DNA from: Anaerolineales bacterium
GTDB lineage: Bacteria > Chloroflexota > Anaerolineae > Anaerolineales > UBA11579
DNA: 64,000 bases
Assembly (NCBI GenBank): GCA_019637755.1
Contig: JAHBVC010000002.1
Location: 357,342-421,341, forward strand
Direction of reading: 5' to 3'
A program made the position numbers and the translations under genes. This document shows, piece by piece, positions 1 to 8,553 of the stretch. The notes under the pieces are model-generated. The model did not search any database. It saw nothing but the letters and a program-made list of their open reading frames with translations, and was not told where the DNA came from. Each line of letters opens with the position of its first letter. Positions within the stretch are counted from its first letter, which is position 1.

Positions 1-1385
1 CAGGCCGCCACGCGGGCCGTGCCCACATCCGGCTGGCGGCTGAGGAAGCTGGCCGCTTCGTCCAACCCTTCGCCCCAACCCAAGAGCATCACATGTTGCG
101 CAGCGGCAGTGCCACCCAGAAGCGGATTATAGAAGTTGAGGTAATACGGGAAGGCGCCCAGCGCCCAGAAGGCCTGCGCGCCGAGCAGCAGCGCCGCGGC
201 GGCCAAAGGGCGCCAGCGGGCGCCGCGCCACTGGCGCAAAGCCGCCGCCAAACCCCAGCCAGCCAACAGCACCAGCGCGGCGTAGGCCGGCAGCATATAG
301 CGATCGAATTTTTTGGCGGCGACACTCATGGCGAGGATAAACACCGCCGCAAAGCCGAGCAGCGCGACCAGCCCCTGGCGTTGCTCCGGCGGCTGGCGGC
401 GCCAGGCCCATAGGGCCGCCGCGGCCGCCAGCACGCCCAGCCAATCCAGCGGTGTGGCGCGCCATAAAAACGTATATAGATAGAAGTAGGCCGAAGCCAG
501 GCCGAGCTCCCCATTGGGATACAACTGGCCATTGAAATAGATCGGCCCGCTGTGTTCGCCGCTGGCGGTTTCGGCTGCATAGCTCCACACCTCACCGAGC
601 GCCTCCAGCGGCGCTACCCACATCTTGGGCCACAAGGCTACGTACACCAACAGCGCCGCCAGCCCGCAGACCAGCACGCCGCGCCACACCGTGCGCCGCG
701 CGGCGGGTTGGCGCCAGGCCTGCCACACGGCCAGCGCCAGGATGCACGGCCCCAACAGCAGCGTGGGCGATTTGGTCAGCCAGGCCAAGCCCGCCGCCAG
801 CCCGGCAACGGCCGCATGGCGCAACTGGCCTGTGCGCTGGTGCCAGGTGAAAGCCAGCAGCGCCAGCAAGACCAGCCCGGCCATCAGCCCATCTTGGTGC
901 AGCAAGCGTTGGTGCGCGATCAGGAAGGGATCCAAGGCCAGCAGGCCGCCGGCCAGTGCGGCGGGCCAGCCACCCCACACGCGCAGCAGATACCAGGCCA
1001 GCGCGGCGAACACCAGCGTGTTAGCCAGCACCATCACCTGGCGCGCCGCCGCCAGAATTTGCACCGGGTTGTAGCCCGCCTGGCGGAAGGCGGTGCGCAC
1101 ATGAAAATCTGTGATCTGTTCGGGTGGATCGCTAGCGAAATCTGGCAGGCGCGCACGCAGCCCCAGCACGCCCGCCCAGGCGGTGGTGAGCCCAGGGTGC
1201 CCGGCCAGGCCGGTATCGTGCCAATCGCCCTGCTCCACCGCCACCGCCAACTTGGCTGATTGGGTCAGCCAGAAGACTTCGTCAATGGTGACGTAGCGCC
1301 CCAGGCCGGGCCAGCGCACGGCGAAGAAGACCAGCACCAGGCTGGCCCACAGCCACCACCGCGCGGAGAGTATGGCGCTACGCAT
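1..1385 (-). CDS. GT39/PMT-like polytopic glycosyltransferase, 3' end cut by window edge
   Basis: An open frame runs from the ATG at 1385 to base 1 with no stop, so the C-terminus lies outside the window. The visible ~461 residues have a Trp-rich N-terminal membrane segment, an Asp-Glu pair at residues 35-36 in the first external loop (IDEVFW), a GHPGLTT motif, and many Leu/Ala/Trp-rich membrane helices. This matches the dolichyl-phosphate-mannose-type (GT-C, ArnT/PMT_2) fold, which transfers sugars from lipid carriers at the outer face of the membrane. The substrate cannot be inferred. A TATAAT box (minus strand, 1399-1394) ends 8 nt before the ATG and there is no Shine-Dalgarno sequence. 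Confidence 0.75.
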   Translation of the reverse strand, partial: MRSAILSARWWLWASLVLVFFAVRWPGLGRYVTIDEVFWLTQSAKLAVAVEQGDWHDTGLAGHPGLTTAWAGVLGLRARLPDFASDPPEQITDFHVRTAFRQAGYNPVQILAAARQVMVLANTLVFAALAWYLLRVWGGWPAALAGGLLALDPFLIAHQRLLHQDGLMAGLVLLALLAFTWHQRTGQLRHAAVAGLAAGLAWLTKSPTLLLGPCILALAVWQAWRQPAARRTVWRGVLVCGLAALLVYVALWPKMWVAPLEALGEVWSYAAETASGEHSGPIYFNGQLYPNGELGLASAYFYLYTFLWRATPLDWLGVLAAAAALWAWRRQPPEQRQGLVALLGFAAVFILAMSVAAKKFDRYMLPAYAALVLLAGWGLAAALRQWRGARWRPLAAAALLLGAQAFWALGAFPYYLNFYNPLLGGTAAAQHVMLLGWGEGLDEAASFLSRQPDVGTARVAA

Positions 1386-1460
1386 TGGCGTGGATTATAC
1401 GCGCCCACTGCATCATCCCCGCCGCCGGTGTCCAGCGCCTTGACATTGGCTTGACTGCGC

Positions 1461-1489
1461 TTGAAAAAAATTCACATCCTCAGTATCAT
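1461..1489 (+). promoter_or_regulatory. Promoter of the 1507 gene
   Basis: TTGAAA (1461-1466), 17-nt spacer, TATCAT (1484-1489). The predicted start of transcription, near 1496, falls inside the GAAC-N4-GTTC palindrome. Confidence 0.5.
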
Positions 1490-1491
1490 CA

Positions 1492-1507
1492 TAGAACAAT
1501 CGTTCTA
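1492..1507. promoter_or_regulatory. GAAC-N4-GTTC palindrome (LexA/SOS-box-like operator)
   Basis: TAGAACAATCGTTCTA is a 16-bp interrupted palindrome (6-bp arms around AATC) with the GAACNNNNGTTC core of Gram-positive-type LexA boxes. Its last A is the first base of the ATG of the gene at 1507, and it covers the predicted transcription start, so a bound repressor would block initiation. Confidence 0.5.
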
Positions 1508-1938
1508 TGGAAAACAGCCACGCACTCAACACCACCCATCGCAACAAAAAGGCCGTCGCCCACATTGTGCAGCAATATCGCATTCTGGCGGGCACATCCT
1601 ACAAGCCCGCCACGCTGCGTGAATTTGCACATGAGCTGAGCGAAGCCTTGCACAGCATCGGCCGCAGTGTGAGCTACCAGAGCATCAAGAATTGGCAAGA
1701 CCGTGTCTACCTGCCGGACACCTTGCTGATGATGCGCCTGGCCCAAGTGGCCAAGCACGATTGGCGCGGCGAATTTGCCGCCGACATTCTGGCTGCGCTG
1801 TACCCGCAGGAGTACCAGCCGCTCACCGAGATCGGCCGGCGGGCATTGCTCAGCAGCGACGAAATCCGACTCACAGGGGAACAGTATGGGGGCCAACAAA
1901 AAGAAGCCAATGAAGCCACAAGGCTCAGTCGAAGTTGA
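1507..1938 (+). CDS. Hypothetical 143-aa protein behind a LexA-like box
   Basis: Not recognised as a named family. The 143 residues are charged, soluble and mostly helical. The middle (about residues 35-85, including SVSYQSIKNWQDRVYLPDTL) resembles a small helix-turn-helix or phage-type regulatory fold, which is only an impression. There is no Shine-Dalgarno sequence, because the space before the ATG is the GAAC-N4-GTTC palindrome; a very short-leader mRNA is likely. The last ~17 codons overlap the start of the next gene (1886) in another frame. The promoter/operator layout suggests damage-inducible expression. Confidence 0.5.
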   Translation: MENSHALNTTHRNKKAVAHIVQQYRILAGTSYKPATLREFAHELSEALHSIGRSVSYQSIKNWQDRVYLPDTLLMMRLAQVAKHDWRGEFAADILAALYPQEYQPLTEIGRRALLSSDEIRLTGEQYGGQQKEANEATRLSRS

Positions 1939-2122
1939 AGTGACCCGCGTGGAGCAGTATGCCTGCGGGTGCACCACCACGCGCATCGAAAGCAGCCAAC
2001 TGGCGCGCAAGTGGTTGCAGCATTGCAGCGCCCACCAGGGGCGCCTGGTCAAAGTGGAAACGGTGATGGAGTTCCAACTGGAAGCCGAGACACCGCGCCC
2101 CGCCGCGGCCCCGGCGGCGTAA
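1886..2122 (+). CDS. Hypothetical 78-aa Cys/His-containing protein
   Basis: ATG at 1886 follows AGGGGA with 5-nt spacing. The product has a Lys-rich start, a YACGCTTTR stretch with two Cys, a HCSAHQ stretch that could supply further metal ligands, and an Ala/Pro tail. It overlaps the 3' end of the upstream gene by 53 nt in a different frame, which suggests translational coupling. No known family recognised. It ends 4 nt before the convergent metalloprotease gene. Confidence 0.45.
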   Translation: MGANKKKPMKPQGSVEVEVTRVEQYACGCTTTRIESSQLARKWLQHCSAHQGRLVKVETVMEFQLEAETPRPAAAPAA

Positions 2123-2126
2123 GCCG

Positions 2127-3377
2127 CTAGGGTGCGCCCGGCGTAGCAGGCGCCAGGCGCACGCGGTCGTACCCGGCCGTGCTCGCCAACACCTCGATCG
2201 TATAGCCGGCCACGTTCAGCGCCTCGCCGCGCTGCAGCGTGGCCTGCGCCAGCCCGGCATCTTCTTGCGCCGGCGGCCACACCACCAGCGGGCCATAGCC
2301 GCTGGCCACATTAGCATCCACCACATACACCAGCGCGCCCGGCTCAGGCAGCAAGTGATCATAGCCTTCGGCGCGGCGGCTCTCCACCACCAGCAAACGG
2401 CCGGCGCCCAGCGGCAGCAACACCGCCTTCATGCCGCCCTGGCGTTCGATCGGCGTGAGCTCCACGGTCAACGCCTCCCCTGCTGGCAGGCAATACACCT
2501 GCTCGTCAGCCAGCCAACCCAGCAGCCAGCGCTCCAGCGCACTCAGCTCCGGTGCGAAGCCAAAGATGTTGCCCATCAGGCTATAGCCGCCGGAATACGG
2601 GAACTGATCCAGCGGCGCATCATAGGCGTACAGATCCGGCAGGCCCAGGCTGTGGCCAAGTTCGTGCGGCAGCCACATCCAACCCCAATACAACAGGTCA
2701 CGGCCCGAAGTCATGCCATTGGCGATGATCACGCCATCCGCCTGCAGGCCGGAACTGCGAAAGCCGGTGTAGGTTGGCCCGTAGGCAATCGCCTCCGCAT
2801 CCGGGTTGCTCAGCACGATCACCAAGTCGGCGCCGGAGAAATCGACCTGCGCATCGGCCAGATCCACCGCCTCTTGCAAAAAGGCCAAATGCGGTGCGTA
2901 GGCGCTCAGGCTGGCGCCGTAGTGCGCCGCTGGCTGGCTTAGGCGCAGCCAGGTGTAGTGCGGTTCGAGTTGAAGTGCAAAGCGCCCATAGGATTGCGCG
3001 GCCAGAAAGTCCTCGGCCTGCGGTGAGAGCAAGGCCAGCACCGCTTGCGGGCTGCGGCTGGAGGGCGCATCCTCAAAATCGGCGAAGAGCACTACGGCGC
3101 GCACGGTGCCCAGGCTGGGCAAGCGCTCAGGCGAGCGCGGCCAGCCCAGCCCCAAGTGCGCGCGGCTGGGCAACTGGCAGGAGCGCACAGAACGCGGCGT
3201 GGGGCTGGCTGCGGGGCTGAGCGTTGGGCTGGGCGTTCGCTCGAACATCGCGCTGGGCGTGCTGGCGGCCGTCGGGCTGGCGCTGGGGAGCAGCGTGGCT
3301 GGCGAGGCCGTGTGCGCGCGGCAAGCCAGCAGGGGCACCAAGAGCAAGGGGCTAAGCCATGCTGCGCGCATCGGCAC
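2127..3377 (-). CDS. Secreted M6-like zinc metalloprotease lipoprotein
   Basis: A 416-aa exported protein. The N-terminus is a lipoprotein signal with lipobox LLAC (Cys about residue 19), followed by a Ser/Thr/Pro linker to about residue 65. The catalytic core contains HELGHSLGLPDLYAYD, i.e. HExxH plus the downstream GLPDLYxxD segment typical of immune-inhibitor-A (M6) peptidases. Two nearby Met codons (residues 1 and 3) are possible starts and neither has a clear Shine-Dalgarno. It would act outside the membrane in protein degradation; the substrate is unknown. Confidence 0.75.
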   Translation of the reverse strand: MPMRAAWLSPLLLVPLLACRAHTASPATLLPSASPTAASTPSAMFERTPSPTLSPAASPTPRSVRSCQLPSRAHLGLGWPRSPERLPSLGTVRAVVLFADFEDAPSSRSPQAVLALLSPQAEDFLAAQSYGRFALQLEPHYTWLRLSQPAAHYGASLSAYAPHLAFLQEAVDLADAQVDFSGADLVIVLSNPDAEAIAYGPTYTGFRSSGLQADGVIIANGMTSGRDLLYWGWMWLPHELGHSLGLPDLYAYDAPLDQFPYSGGYSLMGNIFGFAPELSALERWLLGWLADEQVYCLPAGEALTVELTPIERQGGMKAVLLPLGAGRLLVVESRRAEGYDHLLPEPGALVYVVDANVASGYGPLVVWPPAQEDAGLAQATLQRGEALNVAGYTIEVLASTAGYDRVRLAPATPGAP

Positions 3378-3395
3378 TACTTCATTTTGGCGCGC

Positions 3396-5558
3396 TTACT
3401 CAAAAGTAACCGCCCCACCGCTCAACCGGTCGATGCAGCCATTGACGAAGTTGCGCTCCTCAATGCCGGGGGCGGCCACCCCGTAGGGATTGGGCAGCAG
3501 GGCGCGCAACTTCACGGTGCCCTGCGCTGCGGCCTGCGCACCTTGCAGGCTGGCGAAGAAGCTGCGCACCGACAAGGCGTAATGCTGGTACTCGGGCAAC
3601 AGGGCTGCGCTGCTGCTGGCTTGCACCAGCAACACGATGCTCAACAACACCAGCGCGGCGCGCTGGGCATAGCGCAGGCCGCGCCCGGAAAGCTGCTTCA
3701 GCAGCCAGGGCGCGCTGAGCAAGCCGGCCAGCGGCGCGATCAGCACGGCCAAATAGGTGGGGATGATCGCCGTGCGCGCCGGCAAGCCATCCAAGGCGTA
3801 ATGGCCGACGGCATTGGCGCTCAGCACGCCGGCCGCCAGGATCAAGACCGCGCCGAAGCTCAGGCCGCGCAGCCGTGGCGCGGGCATGCGCCGTGCGCCC
3901 ACTGCGCGCGCCGCCAGCACCAGCCCAATCACAAATAAGGCCAGCGTCAGCCCGTTGAGCGCATCCCCGAACAGTAGCACGCCCGTATCATAGAGCGCCC
4001 CATAGCCCACGCGCAGCGGGTCAAAGCTGGCCCCCAATACACTGCCGCGCGCCGCCGTGCCGGGCGAAAACAGATGCACCGCCAAGGCGGCCAGCGCGCC
4101 AAAGAGTTGTGCGCTCAGCGCCGCCGGCCACCCGCCGCCCGCGGCGCGGCGCGCCGGGCGGCGATAGGCATACACCAGGCCCAACGCCGCCAGCAACATG
4201 CCCACTTGGGCGGCGGCATAGGCTTCGTGGAACAGGCCGGCAACTGCGCTCCCCAGCACCAGGCCGCCCAGCGCCCCAGGGCGCAGCGGGCGGCGCGCTC
4301 CCAGGGCCAGCAAGCCACCCAAGGCGGCGCTGCCCACGATCAACGAAGCCACCAGCGGCTCGCGGCCAGAGCGCCAATACAGCGATTGCGCCACAGTAGG
4401 CGTGAGGATCAGCGTCACCAGCACGCTCAAGCTGCTCAGCAGCAGTGCGGCGCCCCATGGGCGCCGCGCGCCGAGCCAGTGCAGCACGCCGTGAAAGGCC
4501 CATGCCAAAGCCGCCACCCACACCGCCAAATACAGCAACACCTCAGCGGGGAACTGTTGTTGTGGTGAAAGGCCACCGCTGAGCATGCCCAGGAAGTTCC
4601 CCAGCAAGCGCCCATTGGCCTGCGTATAAAAATTCCAGGTCCCCTGCCACACGCCCACTTCAGCTGAGGAGATGGCATAACAAAAATCATCGGCAGCCAG
4701 GGCCGCATTGCGCCCCACCACGCCCATCACCAGCAGGTTCAATGCCGCCAGTGCGCCCAGCCACACCAGCCAGCCAGCCTCCGCCGTAGCGCGCCCGGCG
4801 GCGGGCTGCAGCGCTAGCGCCAGCCCCACGGCCACGCAGACGCCCAGCACCACTAGTGCCAGCGTGGCGGCCCACAGCAGCGCCTGGCGCAGCACGCTGA
4901 TGCCCAGCGGGTGGCTGCCGTGCAGATTGAGCACGCGGCTACCCGGCAGCGGCTCGTCCAGCGCGATGGTGCGTGCCTGCCCATCCCACACGATGTGGGC
5001 CGGGCCAACCTGCGGGCCACTCTGCAAGGAGAGTACAACGCCCCCTTTAAAGAAGGCCTCGTAGTGCACGCACGAGCCGGACTGTTGAGTTAGCAAGGTG
5101 TCGCCGGAAAAATTCCACGGGTCATCGCCCTTGATGCCGGCCAGCATCACGCGCACGCCATCCTCGCGGGTGATGCCTTGGATCACAAACGGGGCGTACA
5201 TCGGCTGCGGGGCACACACCTCGAGGCGGTGCGTGGCCGGCACGCGCACCTGGGCCTGCAGCATGAGGCCTACGGGCACCAAGCCAGCAAAGATCAGCGC
5301 CGCCAGCGCCCATGTGTTGGCCGGCAGCTTGCGCCGCCGCGCCAGCCACCCCTCAGCGCCCAGGCGCGGCAGCGCCGTGGTGCTCAGCCAGGCACCCGCC
5401 AGGCTGGCCAGGGCCACACCGGTCAGCAGTGGCCTGGCCGGCCACTGCAACGCATCCAACCAATACACCAGCACAAACCAGCCCAGGGCCACCCCGGGCA
5501 CCGCCCATAGCAGCCTTTGGCGCCAACCCAGCCGGTTTTTCTGTTGTTGTTTCTTCAT
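3396..5558 (-). CDS. Large polytopic membrane protein (DUF6056/GT-C-like)
   Basis: 720 aa from the ATG at 5558. A Lys/Gln-rich cytoplasmic start leads into two membrane helices, an extracytoplasmic beta-rich domain (about residues 85-230), then roughly ten membrane helices. The motif AADDFCYAISSAEVG and the following NGRLLGN segment sit in a loop where GT-C sugar transferases carry acidic catalytic residues; this resembles DUF6056 proteins. The frame stays open upstream to 7205, but that part is antisense to the cyclase gene and is rejected. A minus-strand TATAAT (5582-5577) lies 18 nt upstream, overlapping the divergent promoter of the cyclase. Confidence 0.65.
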   Translation of the reverse strand: MKKQQQKNRLGWRQRLLWAVPGVALGWFVLVYWLDALQWPARPLLTGVALASLAGAWLSTTALPRLGAEGWLARRRKLPANTWALAALIFAGLVPVGLMLQAQVRVPATHRLEVCAPQPMYAPFVIQGITREDGVRVMLAGIKGDDPWNFSGDTLLTQQSGSCVHYEAFFKGGVVLSLQSGPQVGPAHIVWDGQARTIALDEPLPGSRVLNLHGSHPLGISVLRQALLWAATLALVVLGVCVAVGLALALQPAAGRATAEAGWLVWLGALAALNLLVMGVVGRNAALAADDFCYAISSAEVGVWQGTWNFYTQANGRLLGNFLGMLSGGLSPQQQFPAEVLLYLAVWVAALAWAFHGVLHWLGARRPWGAALLLSSLSVLVTLILTPTVAQSLYWRSGREPLVASLIVGSAALGGLLALGARRPLRPGALGGLVLGSAVAGLFHEAYAAAQVGMLLAALGLVYAYRRPARRAAGGGWPAALSAQLFGALAALAVHLFSPGTAARGSVLGASFDPLRVGYGALYDTGVLLFGDALNGLTLALFVIGLVLAARAVGARRMPAPRLRGLSFGAVLILAAGVLSANAVGHYALDGLPARTAIIPTYLAVLIAPLAGLLSAPWLLKQLSGRGLRYAQRAALVLLSIVLLVQASSSAALLPEYQHYALSVRSFFASLQGAQAAAQGTVKLRALLPNPYGVAAPGIEERNFVNGCIDRLSGGAVTFE

Positions 5559-5576
5559 AGGGGCCAAACCGCGGCG

Positions 5577-5584
5577 ATTATAAT
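5577..5584. promoter_or_regulatory. Overlapping divergent -10 boxes
   Basis: ATTATAAT provides TATAAT on the plus strand (5579-5584, for the cyclase gene) and TATAAT on the minus strand (5582-5577, for the membrane protein). The two promoters cannot be occupied at the same time. No convincing -35 was found on either side. Confidence 0.5.
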
Positions 5585-5636
5585 GCCTCCACTTGGCGGC
5601 TTGCTTCGGGGCGGAGCCGGCCGCCAACCTTCGCCC

Positions 5637-7112
5637 ATGTGGACCCTTACCGTGCGCTCCCCCGACAGCAAGCCGAGCGAATATCTGCTCAAGCCCGGCC
5701 TCAACAGCATCGGCCGCCGCCAGGATAACGACATCCTGATCGCCGATGAAGCCGCCTCGCGCCAACATGCCGAGATCCAGCTCAACGACGAGGGCAACAC
5801 CATCACCATTCGTGATCTGGGCAGCCGCAACGGCACCTACATCAACCGCCGCCGCATTACTGAGAATTTTGATTTCAAGCTCAGCGCCAACGATGTCGTG
5901 CGCATTGGCTTGTATGAAATTCTGGTGACCCAACTGGCCAGCGATCCGCAAGAGGAGCCGGCCGCGCGTGGCGTACAACCCTTCAGCCGTGAGCTGCTGC
6001 TCGAATCCTTTGATAACCATGCCGTGCTGCTTTACGAAGTGATCCAGCAGCTCAACAACATTCTCGATGTCGAGATGGCCCTCAAAGAAGTCAGCCGCCT
6101 GCTCCAAGTCACCCTGGGGGCCGATCAATGCCAGGTGGTGCTGGCGCAGGATTTCGAGCGCCTCGAGGCGCTGGGCATCCCGCGCCGCATCGCCGATACT
6201 GCCATCCAGCAGCGCAGCGCGCTGCTGCTGCCCAGCCAGGAACCGCAGACGCGCAGCCTGCTGGAAGAAGCCAGCCGCCAACTGCACTTGCAAACCCTGC
6301 TGTGTGTGCCCGTGGTGAGCCAGGAGCAAACCATCGCCCTGATCTATATCTCCAAGAGCCGCCGCGGCACGCGCTTCTTTGGCCAGCGCGATATGCAGTT
6401 GGCGGTGGCCGTGGGCCACCTGGCGGCGCTGACGATTGAGCGCGTCAGCCTGATGGAGCGCGTGCGCGAAGAGCAGCGCATCCGCCAGTTGCTGCAGCGC
6501 TTTGTGGCCCCGGTGGAGGCGGAATTCCTGCTGCGCAGTTACCTGCGCAGCGGCAAGCTGCCCACCCTGGCCGAGCAGCGCCTGACCATTCTGTTCGTCG
6601 ATATCGCCGGCTCGATCGGGCTGGCCGAGCGTATGGGCAGCCAGCCTTTCGCCCAGTTGCTCGAACGTTACTACCAGGACGTAACCGACATCATCTTCCA
6701 ATACAACGGCCTGCTGGATAAGTATCTGGGTGATGGCGTGATGGCGGTCTTCGGCATGGGGGCTAAAGGCCAGCCGGAGCTGCAGGCGGTGCACGCCGCG
6801 CAAGAGATCCTGCGCCAACTGGAAGCACGCTACCGCACGCCTGAGCGCTACATTGACGTCGGCATCGGCATCAACACCGGCAACGCGGTGGCCGGCTACG
6901 TCAGCACCAAGGAGCGCGTGGAGCTCACCGTGCTGGGCGATGCGGTCAACATCGCCGCCGGGTTGCAAAACCTGGCGCGCCCCAACCGCATCCTGTTGGG
7001 GCCGGAGACCGCCGCGGCGGTGGCCGGCCAGGTGACGCTCAAACCACTGGGCGAGCTGCCGATCAAAGAGCGCAGCCACCCGGTGGATGCCTTCGAAGTC
7101 ACCACTCACTAA
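5637..7112 (+). CDS. FHA-GAF-class III nucleotidyl cyclase
   Basis: 491 aa, soluble. FHA domain about residues 10-95 with GRRQDND, SRQHAEI and GSRNGTYIN, which bind phospho-threonine peptides. A GAF-type sensor domain (about 140-290) and a linker helix follow. The C-terminal class III adenylate/guanylate cyclase domain (about 315-485) has FVDIAGS (first metal-binding Asp), YLGDGVMAVFG (second Asp) and VLGDAVNIAAGLQ. It probably makes cAMP or cGMP in response to phosphoprotein binding. The start MWTLTVRS was chosen because FHA begins there; an in-frame ATG at 5583 would overlap the -10 box. Confidence 0.88.
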   Translation: MWTLTVRSPDSKPSEYLLKPGLNSIGRRQDNDILIADEAASRQHAEIQLNDEGNTITIRDLGSRNGTYINRRRITENFDFKLSANDVVRIGLYEILVTQLASDPQEEPAARGVQPFSRELLLESFDNHAVLLYEVIQQLNNILDVEMALKEVSRLLQVTLGADQCQVVLAQDFERLEALGIPRRIADTAIQQRSALLLPSQEPQTRSLLEEASRQLHLQTLLCVPVVSQEQTIALIYISKSRRGTRFFGQRDMQLAVAVGHLAALTIERVSLMERVREEQRIRQLLQRFVAPVEAEFLLRSYLRSGKLPTLAEQRLTILFVDIAGSIGLAERMGSQPFAQLLERYYQDVTDIIFQYNGLLDKYLGDGVMAVFGMGAKGQPELQAVHAAQEILRQLEARYRTPERYIDVGIGINTGNAVAGYVSTKERVELTVLGDAVNIAAGLQNLARPNRILLGPETAAAVAGQVTLKPLGELPIKERSHPVDAFEVTTH

Positions 7113-7119
7113 GCAGCGG

Positions 7120-7125
7120 TACACT
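7120..7125 (+). promoter_or_regulatory. -10 box, leaderless-type
   Basis: TACACT ends 6 nt before the ATG at 7132, with no Shine-Dalgarno between; transcription would begin at or next to the A of the start codon. Confidence 0.45.
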
Positions 7126-7131
7126 AGCTGC

Positions 7132-7617
7132 ATGAGCGCAATTCCCTTCCAAGACCAATACCTGGATGCCCGCGCCGACTGCTGGGGCTGTGGGCGCAAT
7201 AACAATCACGGTTTGCACATCAAGAGCCACTGGGAAGGCGATGAAGCCGTGGCGTACTTCACCCCGGCCGAGCACTTCACCGGGCACAAAGGGGTGCTCA
7301 ACGGCGGCATCATCGCCACCCTGGTGGATTGCCACAGCATTGGCCTGGCGATGGCGCATGCCCACCGCCAGGAGGGCCGCGCCATCGGCAGCCTGCCACT
7401 GATCACCTACGTCACCGGCTCGCTGCAGGTGGATTACCTGAAGCCCACCCCGCTGGATGGCGCGCCGCTGGAGCTGCGCGCCGCCGTCACCCGGGTGGAG
7501 GGGCGCAAGACCTATGTACACTGCCGCATCCTGGCCCACGGGGTGGAAACCGCCCGCGCCGAGGTGTTGGGCGTGCGCATTGCCGAGCCACCGGAGCTGC
7601 CCCGCCATGAAAGTTAG
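7132..7617 (+). CDS. PaaI-like hotdog-fold thioesterase
   Basis: 161 aa. Begins with CWGCG-x4-HGL and contains HKGVLNGGIIATLVDCHS, the helix-bearing segment of hotdog thioesterases in which the Asp/Asn and backbone amides act on the thioester, followed by the central strand TGSLQVDYLKPTPL. It likely hydrolyses acyl-CoA thioesters in the cytoplasm; the acyl group is unknown. The start is the ATG 6 nt after TACACT. The stop overlaps the start of the next gene by 11 nt, so the pair is translationally coupled. Confidence 0.8.
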   Translation: MSAIPFQDQYLDARADCWGCGRNNNHGLHIKSHWEGDEAVAYFTPAEHFTGHKGVLNGGIIATLVDCHSIGLAMAHAHRQEGRAIGSLPLITYVTGSLQVDYLKPTPLDGAPLELRAAVTRVEGRKTYVHCRILAHGVETARAEVLGVRIAEPPELPRHES

Positions 7618-8149
7618 CTACCGGCCCACCTTTGCCCAATTCGCCGATAACTACCTGGCCACCTACTACAGCGGCGGCGTGCAGACCCTGCGCCGCGTAG
7701 CCGGCGGCCCGCTGGTGATGTTCCTCGGCACGCTGATCATGGTGCTCACCTTTGACCGCACCCCGGCCTGGTTCCTGCGGCTGCTGGCCGTGCTGCTGGG
7801 CCTGTATGTCTTCTGGCGTGGCTTGGCCTTCACGCTGGGGCCGCTGTTCAATGTGTTTCTCGTCTATCTGCGCCGCGAGCAGCTCTTCGGGCCGCACATG
7901 CCGCTCACCACCCTGCAGCTGCGCGGCAAGAGCCTCTCGATCGAGCAGAACGGCGAGGCCGCTCGCATCCCGGTCAACCACATCCAGTCGATCCAGCACC
8001 GCGCCGATAGCACCTGGCTGCTCACCTACAGTGACCAGATGCTGTACATCCCGCGCCAGGGGCTGGAGAGCGGCGACCACGATCGCTTCGTAGCCCGGCT
8101 GGAGGCACTACTCGCCCCGCCAGAGCCGGCAGAGGGCGCAGAGTCATAG
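7607..8149 (+). CDS. YcxB-like membrane protein
   Basis: 180 aa. Two adjacent membrane helices (about residues 30-48 and 50-75) are followed by a soluble beta-rich domain with IPVNHIQSIQHRADSTWLL and YIPRQGLESG. This arrangement resembles the YcxB-like C-terminal domain, whose function is unknown. Its ATG overlaps the end of the thioesterase gene. There is no terminator before the following 130-nt spacer. Confidence 0.55.
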   Translation: MKVSYRPTFAQFADNYLATYYSGGVQTLRRVAGGPLVMFLGTLIMVLTFDRTPAWFLRLLAVLLGLYVFWRGLAFTLGPLFNVFLVYLRREQLFGPHMPLTTLQLRGKSLSIEQNGEAARIPVNHIQSIQHRADSTWLLTYSDQMLYIPRQGLESGDHDRFVARLEALLAPPEPAEGAES

Positions 8150-8279
8150 TACACTTGTTCTGAATTTCAGCCTCTGGTTTTGTTGCAGCTTACCCTGTGC
8201 GAATGTTAAAATTAATCAGCATCGGGAAAACAACATTGCCGGTAGCAAAAATCCCCAAACCCTCATAAAGGAGAGGATT

Positions 8280-8486
8280 ATGGCGTACTCATTCACCAAC
8301 TCAAAAGGCACCACGTATTACCTGCACGCCCGCTCCAAGCCCAACAAGAGCGGCGGCACCACCACCCTGTACTTTTTCTCGAAGGAAGTGAAGGACGGTG
8401 CCGTGGAGAGCCTGCCCGCAGGCTACCAGGTGGCCGAGATGAAGACCGGCTTGCCGGTGCTGAAGAAGGATCAGCCCGCCGCCTAG
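8280..8486 (+). CDS. Small conserved 68-aa protein
   Basis: 68 aa, preceded by a near-perfect Shine-Dalgarno (AAAGGAGAGGATT before ATG) and followed directly by a strong terminator, so it is a monocistronic, probably well expressed gene. The sequence MAYSFTNSKGTTYYLHAR then a Gly/Thr-rich turn and YFFSKEVKDGAVESLPAGY suggests a small beta-sheet protein. It resembles short uncharacterised proteins I associate with Chloroflexota. A weak promoter (TTGCAG 8183-8188, 17 nt, TTAAAA 8206-8211) may drive it. Confidence 0.7.
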   Translation: MAYSFTNSKGTTYYLHARSKPNKSGGTTTLYFFSKEVKDGAVESLPAGYQVAEMKTGLPVLKKDQPAA

Positions 8487-8518
8487 CGGCGGCATGGCAG
8501 CTCCTGCCTGGCACCATC

Positions 8519-8547
8519 AAAAGCGGCGCACCTGTGCGCCGCTTTTT
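8519..8547. terminator. Bidirectional intrinsic terminator
   Basis: AAAAGCGGCGCA / TGCGCCGCTTTT stem with a 4-nt loop and a T run, between the convergent 68-aa gene and trmB-like gene. Confidence 0.85.
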
Positions 8548-8553
8548 GTTTCC

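Noticed and set aside
1489-2280. 263-aa minus-strand frame opposite the two small genes
   Set aside because: It crosses convergent genes and the LexA-like operator and has mixed, repeat-like composition.
5559-7205. N-terminal extension of the minus-strand membrane protein (long frame to 7205)
   Set aside because: It is antisense to the well-supported FHA-cyclase gene, lacks membrane character, and the true start MKKQQQKN lies at 5558.
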